Below are positions 11,453 through 20,949 of a stretch of 59,180 nucleotides of DNA, one piece after another. Within the stretch, counting starts at the first letter, position 1, and every line of letters begins with the position of its first letter. This stretch comes from Anaeromyces robustus (Eukaryota > Neocallimastigomycota > Neocallimastigomycetes > Neocallimastigales > Neocallimastigaceae), in assembly GCA_002104895.1 (NCBI GenBank), contig MCFG01000387.1, positions 5,001-64,180 of the forward strand, written 5' to 3'. Position numbers and translations under genes: made by a program. A model generated the notes under the pieces. That model worked only from the letters and a program-made list of their open reading frames with translations, was not told where the DNA came from and searched no databases.

Positions 11453-12448
11453 TTAAATTTAATGTAGTAAGGTTGTAAAAAGGATTAAGTTGTTTATGTT
11501 TGGAAAATTAATAAAAAAAATTATTTCCCTTTTTTAATGGTATCATTTATGACTACAACTTAGTGTTACATAATCATTGTAAATTATAAAAATAATTATT
11601 ATATATGTGATATATAACAAATGTGTGTAGTAATTAATTGGTATATTTGGATAATTGAACTTGATCATATATTAAATTTATATTTTATAATAATTTATAT
11701 TATTATATATATTTTATATTAAGTTATAACCCTAAGAATATCGCATTAAGGAAATGATCACATGATCTAAATATTTAACATATGAAATCATGTGAAATAC
11801 ATAGATTAATGATAAGAACATAAAAATATGTTAAACTTGATTTAGATAAAAAGTCATCTTGAAAATACAAAATTACTAATATAGATTTTACATAAATATT
11901 AGTTTGATAATTAATATTATCTGAATTATAGAAATTTAGTATGAATTATTATATTTATATTTATATTTATATTTATATTAGTTATCAGTTATTTCATTTT
12001 ATTATTAAATAATTTGTATTATAAATATTTTTTTTTATTATTAAATATTTTGTATTATAAATATTTTTTTTATTAATTTGCGATAATTATAAATATTTTT
12101 TTTTATTAAATTGCAATAATTATATTGCTTAAAAGGAAGTGAAAAAAATTATTTTTTTATTCTCGGGAACTATTATAATCATATTATAATAAAAACTACA
12201 AATAAACAAAGAGTGAAATTCTTACTTTATTCTCGTAACTTATTATAGTAATAAAAAGTACAATAAATAAAATTTAATAAATAAAATTTATTAAATACAA
12301 AATAATATAAATAGCCTCCAAAATGTTCAAAATTAATCGAATCTTAAAACCGATGGTATCATTAGTGAAACAATTGATTTTTATTAATTAATATTAAAAC
12401 AAATCATCTTTTAATAATTAATAAGCAGTTAAAAAAAAAAAAAAAAAA

Positions 12449-13033
12449 ATGTCTGAAGTAATAAAGAATTTATCACAAAAAAGATATAATGAAATTCGTC
12501 GTGAAGTACTTCTAGATGTTATAGATATTGTATTTGATACTATTGCAAGTCGGGTTTCAATCGAAAATAAGGATAAATCATACACGATAAAGAAATTAAC
12601 CAACAGTATCGAACTAATTTACAAATTAATTGAACAGCAAAATAATGAAAAAATTCCTTCTGAAATCATTAGATCAATAAAACCACGTATTACAAACAAG
12701 TTAAACAACACATTTTGTTATAAACCACCATCCAAAAATGAAAATATCAACAATAAAAATGAAAATGATAAAATTATATTCTGTCCAAATGTCCAATTAT
12801 CTCTTGAAGTATCTTACAACGAAATTAAAAAAGATGTTCACTTAAAAAAATCTGTAGAGCATTATCGTTTTTTTGTTTTCCCTATAACAATTAACAATAA
12901 AGAATATATTATAACATTTGCTGAGGAAAACAAATACACTAAAAGAGAAATTATTGAAATATTAGATAATAATATTTCAGTAGATGAAAATGTACTTTCT
13001 TCAGAAATTAAAAATAAATATTTCTTTATTTAA
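12449..13033 (+). CDS. hypothetical protein, 194 residues, in the viral block
   Basis: I do not recognise this protein. It starts at the only sensible ATG, directly after an A run, and has normal coding character: mixed Arg, Asp, Glu, Val and Pro codons, including CGT and TCC codons rare in random AT-rich DNA. The first 75 residues look helical (RYNEIRREVLLDVIDIVFD), and residues 95-110 are an Asn/Lys/Glu linker. The second half contains FCPNVQLSLEVSY and RFFVFPITINNKEYIITF, which look like beta strands. There is no signal peptide or membrane helix. It is 520 bp upstream of the D5-type helicase on the same strand, so a viral replication-era protein is plausible but unproven. Confidence 0.6.
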   Translation: MSEVIKNLSQKRYNEIRREVLLDVIDIVFDTIASRVSIENKDKSYTIKKLTNSIELIYKLIEQQNNEKIPSEIIRSIKPRITNKLNNTFCYKPPSKNENINNKNENDKIIFCPNVQLSLEVSYNEIKKDVHLKKSVEHYRFFVFPITINNKEYIITFAEENKYTKREIIEILDNNISVDENVLSSEIKNKYFFI

Positions 13034-13552
13034 TTTTAATAGATATATATATATATATTAATTATATATATTTATTTTTAAGTATATATAAATTTCATTT
13101 AAATAAATATTTAAAATGTAAATATGTATAAATTTTATTGAATCAATTATTTAAAATTATTTTACATAAATAATAAAAAAAAAAAATAAAAATAAAAATA
13201 AAAATAAAAATAATATTTATTTTTAAAAATATATGAGATATATAAAAAAAAATAATATTTATTTTTAAAAAATACATAGATATATAAAAAAATAATATTT
13301 ATTTTTAAAAATATATGAGATATATAAAAAAAAATAATATTTATTTTTAAAAAATATATAGATGTATAAAATTTTAATATTTATATTTATTTATTTTTAT
13401 TTCTTTATTTTTATTATACTAATTTTTATAAAATAAAAAAAAAAACATATATAGAAATACATGATAATTATATTATAAAATAATTTTTATTTTTTAAAAT
13501 GATAATTAGTTGATGTATTTATATATAAATATTATAAATCGTAAATAAAAAA
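13034..13552. other. spacer with ~45-bp tandem repeats
   Basis: From about 13195 to 13370 the word ATAATATTTATTTTTAAAAA, followed by a variant of TATATGAGATATATAAAAAA, recurs about four times. The rest is simple AT sequence. No gene is seen. Confidence 0.6.
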
Positions 13553-15493
13553 ATGATTCTAGTTGATTCCGAAGAATTAGATATTACCAATAATTATCAT
13601 CCTATTGTTTATTTCTTAATTATCCTTTTGAATCATAATAAAAATAAAGATTCAAAATGTTTTGGTATGTTGAAAAAGTATCTCGAAAATTATGATATTA
13701 AATTATCGGATATTGAGAACATTGATGATCCATTGGAGTATAAAGAGATAAATTCTACAGATATTGAAAGTAGTGAAACCGAAGATTTTGAATATGGAAA
13801 TATAGAAATAGATGATCTTAATGATGTCATAAATAATTTAAATATTAAAGATGAAATAACCAATTCTAAAGTTTTAAAAACAGATTATCCAAAGAATGAG
13901 GATCGAAAGAATGAAGATCCAAAGAATGAGGATCCAAAGAATGAGGATCAGGATCAAAAAATAAAATATAAATACGATATCATTGATATTATTTATCAAT
14001 GTATGGATGACTACGGATTAAGTATAGTTGATAAGGCTCGATTAATAACCATTAAAAAATATTATAATAATAAAGCATCTTTAACTTATCAAACGGTATA
14101 TAATATATTTATTATTTTATATTTAGGATATTTGGTATTTAGTGATAACGAATGGTATAAATTTTCATATGGTCGTCATGGTTGGGAAATCATAAGTTCG
14201 TATGATCTTGCTAAAGAAATTAATATAGGATTAATAAGTAAACTTACAAAATTGTGTAATCATTGTAATTATTCATTAGAAAAGTTACCAAAAAAATTGT
14301 TTAATTACATGAGGCATCATGCTGTTACTTATAAAAATTTAGATCATTTAGAAACTTTCTTTTTCCTAGGCAATTTCATTTCGCGTATGGACAAAAGTCA
14401 AGTATTGAGATTTGAAGATTGCGTTTATGATTTTAATATCAAAAAACCACGTCCTGGACTACCTAGAGATTTTTGTTTAAAATCAACAAATTATAACTAT
14501 TTCACTAAAAATAAAGAAAAGATGGAAGAGATTAAATAATTTCTCAAAGAGATTTTTGTTGATGAAAGTTTAATTCAATACGTATTAAAAGTTTTAGCAT
14601 CTACCCTTACGCTTGGTAATAAATTACGATCTATTGTATTTTTTATTGGTTCTGGTAGGAATGGTAAGACCACACTAACTAATATGTTACGACTTTCGCT
14701 TGGTGATTATGCAGCAACTCCAAATGTCTCTTTATTTTTAGGTAAATCTATTAGTGCCGACAAACCAAGTCCACAGATGGTTGATCTTAACAATGCTAGA
14801 GTTGCGATATGTGAAGAACCTGATGCTCGTAGTATAAACATTACCGGAGATACAAAAGCAATTACAGGTAATGTAGGTTTTATAAAGACACGTACTTTAT
14901 ACAAAGATGTACAAGCAGTTTCGGTTGATCTATTACCAATTATTAATACCAATGATAAATTGACGATTTCCAATTTAGACAATGCCTTAATTGATCGAAT
15001 TCTGGTTATACCATTTACACAACGATTTATTAATAAGATGAATATTTCTATATTATCCTCCACTCAAAATATCAAAAATCCTTCCATAAAACGAGCTAAT
15101 ACAAGATGGCAAGGTTCTCATGTTCAAGGTTATGCTGAAGCTTTAATTCATCTACTTATAGAAAATTATCAAGAAGATTACACCTCATTAGAAATTCCAG
15201 AATTGGTTATTAATGCAACTAAAAACTTTATTATGCGTAGTGATCATATTGCCAGGTTTTTAGAAAAAATTATTGTTGATAAAAATGACAATTATGCTAT
15301 TCCAATTGATGAAATTTACACTGTTTATAAAAATTGGTTTAAACAATATGTATCTACTCGTTCCATATTTTATAGTTTGGAAGATTTTCGTATGGATTTA
15401 ATAAAATATAGTATCCGTATAAGCAATATACCTTCTTCTTCTGATTCTAAAAGAATGGTTGAATCTATTATTGGTTATAGGATAATTTATTAA
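13553..15493 (+). pseudogene. D5-type superfamily 3 helicase, viral fossil (about one break)
   Basis: This is a replicative helicase of the D5 family (vaccinia D5, asfarvirus C962R), which unwinds the viral genome at the fork. Visible parts, in order, are a variable acidic N-terminal region with 5-residue PKNED repeats (about 13890-13945), a D5_N-like block with LRFEDCVYDF and GLPRDF (about 14405-14475), a Walker A loop GSGRNGKTT (about 14648-14674), a Walker B-type ICEEPD (about 14808-14825), and the SF3 segment INTNDKL followed by DRILVIPF (about 14940-15013). A C-terminal helical part follows. I do not recognise the primase domain that D5 proteins often carry at the N-terminus. The gene looks broken about once. 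It sits between the DNA polymerase and glycosylase genes, a sensible replication grouping, since D5 and the glycosylase cooperate in poxviruses. Confidence 0.87.
13890..13945 (+). repeat. in-frame 15-bp repeat inside the D5-type gene
   Basis: CCAAAGAATGAGGAT and close variants are repeated four times and encode PKNED-like pentapeptides. The unit length is a multiple of three, so the reading frame is kept. Confidence 0.75.
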
Positions 15494-16392
15494 ATGATCA
15501 TTAATCAATATTTAATTACATTAAAAGAAAAAAAAAAAAAAAAAAAATTTATCAAGAATCAACAATATATGTATATATATTTATATATTAATTTTCATTA
15601 TTGTATTTCTTTTGGAAGAGTATAAAGCAAGATTAAATATACTAAATAATAAAATGCTTAAAATTAAAAGTTTAACAATCCTATAATATTAAATAATATT
15701 GTAAAATAAATAATTATAATGACATAAATAATTAATATAATTAAGATAACTATTGTTATTTTAATTAAAGTTGTAAAAGTTAATGATTGTAATATAGTAA
15801 TTGTAATATATAATTATTGTAATATAATATTATTTTATTAAGTGATACTTATTAATGGAAATACTTTTTCAACAATTATAATTTATTGTTAATATTTATA
15901 TATATTTATTATTTTATTATTAAAATATATTTATTTGATATTTTATTTATTATTAAAATATATTTATTTGATATTTTATTTATTATTAAAATATATTTAT
16001 TTGATATTTTATTTATTATTAAAATATATTTATTTGATATTTTATTTATATTTTTAAAAGTATACAAAAAAAAAATTATTGATTAATTAAATAAAAAAGA
16101 AAAAAATGTAAAATTTCATATTGTATTCAATATATGAAAAAAAATAATTTGATATAGTTGTAAATTTATATTATTTAAAAATATATATAATTCATATATA
16201 ATTAGGGTTATTATTTTATTTTATCCTATATTTTATAATTTTTTAAAAAAATAAATAAAATTTAAAAAAATAATTTTTTTTTTTTAAAAAAACGAATAAC
16301 TTTATGTATTTAATATGGCTTAATTATTCTTTTTAACAATTATTTACATATATTACATTTTTTTTTTATTATAATAATTTTTATTAGTATTC
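15494..16392. other. spacer with a 36-bp tandem array
   Basis: It lies between the convergent ends of the D5-type and RPB2 genes. It contains an A run at about 15530-15547 and a tandem array (listed separately). No gene is supported; the 66-codon frame over the array is the array itself. Confidence 0.6.
15913..16056. repeat. four tandem copies of a 36-bp unit
   Basis: TTATTAAAATATATTTATTT followed by GATATTTTATTTATTA repeats at an exact 36-bp period with almost no variation, which implies recent expansion. Confidence 0.85.
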
Positions 16393-19300
16393 CTATTCAA
16401 ATATAGTCGTATGTATACCAATAGATTCTAAATAGGAATTCATAATATTAAAACTATTTGAAACTGTTAAAAGAGTCGTCGGCGTATTACAACAAGTATC
16501 CAATATACCTAATGAATGACATATCTTACAATATTTAATGTTCATACTATCTGTATTGTTTTTAAACATATCTTGTAATACAGCATTAGTACCATGAGCT
16601 ACTAAAGCATCTTTTTCCATTTCACCAATTCTCAATCCTCCATTATGAGATTTACCTTCTGTTGGTTGCTTACTAATCGAATTAACATTTCCAGTAATAC
16701 GATAAAACATTTTTTCTTGTACTTGATGTTGTAAAGCAGTGTAATAACAAACACCAACAAAAGCATTTCCTATACAATTACCAGTTCTTGGATCCACCAT
16801 TTCTTCTAATATGGGAATATCATTTTCTTCAATATATTTTGATTGAAATGAACGTAAATCTTCACTTTCGATAGAAGCATCAAAATACGTTCCAAATCGT
16901 TTAGGATTCATAATCATACATTTACCTACATACATTTCAATTAAATGACCAATGGTCATTCTTGAAGGAAATGCATGTGGATTGACAATAATGTCAGGGA
17001 TGATTCCATTTTTTGTTCGAGGCATTAATTCTTCCAACATTATTGAACCGATAACACCCTTTTGAGCATATCGACTAGCAAATTTATCACCTTGTTGTGG
17101 TTTGTATAAATGTTGAACTTTTACACAACAATAACATATATCATCTTTGATATATGTTGTACAATGATCTACTACAACAGGCTTCCTAAAAATATTTTCA
17201 ACATCTGTTACCTTATTTTCACGTAAATTATATATACGAAATATCGTTTCGTTAGTAGTGTGAGAATTATAAGCAATTTTAGTATTTGGTTTAGGTAATC
17301 CATTTTCATAATTTGAATTAATATCAAGTAAAATTTCTTCCTTTACATTATAAGATATATATTGATATCGATATTTAATATTACTAAATAACCCATTCTC
17401 TATACTCTTCATATTAAATATTACACTGTCTTCTTGATTATTTCCAAAGGCCATAATAGCTACAATAGCATTTTGACCTCCAAATCTATGATACGTATTT
17501 CCTGTAGTTACAAGAACAGATTCGTCACTTTCAATGGTAATATTTGATAATTCAGAAAGACGTTTTCTAAACTCTGTATTATTTAAATTTAAATTTTTTT
17601 CATATTTAATATTTTTATTTAAAATGTTGTTATTTTTTTTATTTTCATTTCTACTCGAATTTGAAAATTCCTTATCTTGATGATGAAGTGGCTCTAAATT
17701 TGAAAATAGAATATCATTAAAAGCAATATTTTCACTTTTTAATAATAAATCTAACGATTCATAATGACATAGTCTACGTGACAACATAAATTCTAATTTA
17801 GTCATGCAAAATGGTTTTTGGGCATTTATTAATCTTCTTGAATTGTCATTATATTTAAATATGGTACTATCATTAGACATACATTGTTTTGTCATACCTG
17901 CTTGAAAAGTGAGTCTTGGTACATGATTATTTCCAGGGAATGGAGATAATCCACTAGTTAAACCAAAAACAAAATTTGGATCAAGTTCTTCATATTGATA
18001 ATTAGTGTTCATTTTATATTCCGAAATATCAATAAACCGTATTCCAATTTCATTACCATTTTTAATGATTTGAAGTGGTCTAAATATTCTTCCTTCATCT
18101 GTAAATAAGTAATAAATACTATCGTCGAAAATACAACTTATATATGGATATTTCAATTTTAATACTCTATAAGTATAATCTACTAAATCTTTCATTGTAA
18201 ATCCAATAAATCTTGTATTTAATAATACTGGATAAATTTTTTTATTATTTAAATTTTCATTAGTATTACCAACATTTGGATTAATTTTCTCATTTTGACT
18301 ATTAATAATATGATTTTTATCATTATTATTATTATCATTATCATTATTACCTTTTTCATTGTCATTATTATCATTATCATTATCACCTTTTTTATTGTCA
18401 TTATTATCATTATCATTATCACCTTTTTTATTGTCATTATTATCATTATCATTATCACCTTTTTTATTGTCATTATTATCATTATCATTATCACCTTTTT
18501 TATTGTCATTATTATCATGGTCTTTGTTTTCATTAAATATTTCGTTAAAGGTAAAAATAAATGATTGTAATACATTTTCATCAATGGAAAAATCTGGTCC
18601 TACTAATACTGATAATCCAAAATATTTTACAAATCCTACGTCTTTCGACTCGGGTGTTTCAAATGGACAGAAATAACCATAATCATACGACATACGTAAT
18701 TCGGTATTATCACTTTCGGTATTGATAGGAATTTGTACTCTTCGTAAATGAGAAAGTTTATCATAGTAGGAACGTTTACTTAAAGTCTGTACGGCTATAG
18801 CTTCATATTCTCGAAAGTACGAACGAACTTTTCCAGATTTTACATTTGCATATAATTTTGAATTTAGACTTGAAATAAAACTATTTACTGGTAATTTTTT
18901 ATTCTCAAGAGTAAAATATTTTATACTACGGTATAAGGAATGAGGAAAGGTGTCTATACGACTATTATAATATTCTTTATGGCTGGGGTTATTGAATAAA
19001 GATTTCGCCATGGCTAAGTAAGTAAAGAATTTTGTATTTTTATCATCGTAAGATTCATTTATTCCATAATGTAAAGCATCTGGTGTGAAATAACTATCGA
19101 TGATTTTATTGATCGTTGATATTATTTCATCGGTGGATTCATTACGACGAGACATAATAACATTTAATGTATCTTTTGGTAAAGCATCAGGAATTATAAT
19201 ATCAATATTTTCTGGAATATCTTTTCCTATTACGACGGATATGATCATTTTTTTGATCTCATCTAAAGAAAGAGTAGGATTCAAGTAATGAAGAATATAA

Positions 19301-19952
19301 ACTAACGATATACTTTGTTTTTCATGTGATTTAATACCCTTGATACGTAACTCTTGGAAAAACAATGAATAATACACTCTGATATCTAAATAGACGTGTC
19401 TTCGTACATTTAATAATCTATTTTTCCTATACTTGCTTGAAACTGTAAAATAAATATCAAGATTGGTATGTTCGTTTGAAAAATCTGTAAAAGTTTCTCC
19501 ATCCATAAAAATTTTTTTTTGATTAGAAATAACTTTTTTCAAGTATTCAATATACTTGTAATCCGTAAACATTTCAAGGGATTGAAATTTTCCTTTTTTA
19601 CTACATTCCTTATATTCAATGCATTGATCTTTATAAACAAACAGGGTGTACAGAATATTTCTTGTGAAATAATAACCTTTTCAATTCCATCCACCACAAA
19701 TACACCGTCGATTGGCGCTGGTATTTTAATTTCATAGTTGTCATGGACTAATAATATATAATAAGTTTGCTTTTCCACTATCAAATGATCATAATTTATT
19801 TTTGGAATAGAAATAGTTAAAGGATTTAGTTTAGGAATAGTTTTTTCCAAAAATATTTTGATATCATACAACTTTTTTATAAATAATTTATCTATATTTG
19901 CATAGACATTATATTTATTTATAAACTTTGCTAAATAACTATCTTCGGTCAT
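16393..19952 (-). pseudogene. RNA polymerase second-largest subunit (RPB2-like), viral fossil (about one break)
   Basis: This is the catalytic-site subunit of a multisubunit DNA-dependent RNA polymerase. Landmarks in reading order are the N-terminal FVVDGIEKVIISQE block (about 19640-19710), NQEDSV (about 17425-17440), GDKFASRYAQKG (about 17055-17090), an IVNPHAFPSRMTIGHLIE segment (about 16945-17000), GGLRIGEMEKDALVAHG (about 16590-16640), and a C-terminal Cys cluster CKIC...CC (about 16490-16537) for zinc. Overall length near 1190 residues fits viral subunits such as asfarvirus EP1242L. An inserted run of about five 12-residue NDNDNNDNKKGD units lies at about 18315-18515. The gene looks broken about once. 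Its 5' end meets the glycosylase gene head to head. With the RPB1 part and the capping enzyme it forms a viral transcription set. Confidence 0.93.
18315..18515 (-). repeat. in-frame 36-bp repeat inside the RPB2-like gene
   Basis: On the plus strand the unit is GTCATTATTATCATTATCAT plus TATCACCTTTTTTATT, repeated about five times with a first diverged copy. It encodes 12-residue Asn/Asp/Lys/Gly units and keeps the frame of the gene. It lies in a variable part, away from the catalytic blocks. Confidence 0.85.
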
Positions 19953-19953
19953 G
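19950..19953. promoter_or_regulatory. overlapping divergent start codons of RPB2-like and glycosylase genes
   Basis: The minus-strand ATG of the RPB2-like gene occupies 19952-19950 and the plus-strand ATG of the glycosylase occupies 19951-19953, so the two starts share two bases. If both starts are right, there is no intergenic promoter and each gene's promoter lies within the other's coding sequence. Such packing is normal in NCLDV genomes and very unlike the long spacers of the surrounding fungal DNA. The glycosylase start is supported by the N-terminal WNDFF segment; the RPB2 start is the first ATG before the conserved N-terminal block. Confidence 0.6.
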
Positions 19954-20568
19954 TCATGGAATGATTTCTTTATTAAAAATTCTAAATTAGTAAATCATAT
20001 TTATAATCAGTTGAAAACAACCAATTATACACCACCGATAGAAAACATATTTGGTATATTTAAACATATGTCACTGGAAGAAGTTAAGGTTGTAATGATT
20101 GGTGATCAACCCTATCAATCAGCAAGTGATGTATGTGATATTGCTTTTGGAACAAACAATCCAGAAACTCCTTCACTATTAAAACACATATTTGAAAATA
20201 TGGAAAAAACTGTTGCTTCTTTTAATCGACCTATGACTAATCATTTAGATCGATGGTTGAAAGATGGTATATTTTTATGTAATTTTTGTTTTACTCGTCC
20301 AACATATGGCTCTACACCTCCTCATTATCATCTATTATGGGAACCATTTACTAATAATTTAGTTCAATATATATCAAACCATCATTCCGTAATTTTTATA
20401 TTATTTGGTTCTAGAGCTAAATCGTTACGTAAATCGATTAATGAAATAAAATCGGTTGTAATTGAAGCTCCACACCCTATTTATAATTATAAAGAATTTA
20501 AAAACTCAAATTGCTTTCGTAAAGCAAGAGAATATGCTGGTAATATTGGTTTTATTCTTAATTGGTAA
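19951..20568 (+). CDS. Family 1 uracil-DNA glycosylase, viral type
   Basis: This enzyme family cuts uracil from DNA as the first step of base excision repair. The 205 residues align along their whole length with the bacterial and human family 1 enzymes. Residues 48-56 hold the water-activating loop in a divergent GxxPY form, 74-81 the PSLLKHIF block, 106-115 the DGIFLCN strand, 128-152 the LLWEPFTNN to LFGS block, and 172-176 the APHP loop used for DNA intercalation. The C-terminal NW matches the family end. It has no mitochondrial or nuclear targeting extension, which fits a viral rather than a fungal copy. Poxviruses use a family 1 member as a polymerase processivity partner, so a structural role is possible; whether this protein is catalytic is uncertain. 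The frame looks whole. Confidence 0.92.
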   Translation: MSWNDFFIKNSKLVNHIYNQLKTTNYTPPIENIFGIFKHMSLEEVKVVMIGDQPYQSASDVCDIAFGTNNPETPSLLKHIFENMEKTVASFNRPMTNHLDRWLKDGIFLCNFCFTRPTYGSTPPHYHLLWEPFTNNLVQYISNHHSVIFILFGSRAKSLRKSINEIKSVVIEAPHPIYNYKEFKNSNCFRKAREYAGNIGFILNW

Positions 20569-20827
20569 TATATATCTTTTTTAAATTTAAAAAATACATT
20601 AATATATTTATACACGGATAATAAATTTTTTATAATATAATATTCTTTAAAACCCTTGAATTTTTTTTTTTAAAATTTAAAATTTTTAAAAAATTATTTA
20701 AATACATATGAAAATAAAAATTGAATACTCTCTAACCCTATGTATAAATTGAAAATTTCTAATTTTATATAATAATATTAATATAAAATAATAATAAAAA
20801 AAAAAAAAAAAAAAATAAAATAAAATT

Positions 20828-20864
<37 letters not shown>

Positions 20865-20949
20865 TTACTTTTATAGAATTGAGAATAATATAAATTATAC
20901 AAATTAATTTATCCAATTTTTTTTTCGAAAACAATATATATAATTTATT
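20569..20949. other. spacer between glycosylase and capping genes
   Basis: It contains an A run (about 20797-20816) and an (AT)n run (about 20837-20860). No gene or recognisable promoter motif is seen. Confidence 0.55.

Larger units (their letters stand above)
10534..12448. other. gene-free spacer inside the viral block
   Basis: There is no convincing gene here. The stretch holds two short tandem arrays (listed separately), A/T homopolymers and (AAATA)n runs near 11340-11370. The segment 11460-11620 is slightly less AT-rich (AGTAAGGTTGTAAAAAGG and surroundings) but has no open frame. Long spacers like this are unusual for a virus genome and more like host intergenic DNA. Confidence 0.55.

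Noticed and set aside
18249-18676. Three open frames on both strands over the RPB2 repeat
   Set aside because: They are alternative readings of the 36-bp repeat, composed of Ile/Met/Leu/Ser runs, and have no coding character.
16393-19952. The fungus's own RNA polymerase II subunit gene
   Set aside because: Asn-rich inserts aside, the length and neighbours are viral, and it lies head to head with a viral-type glycosylase. A tree would settle it.
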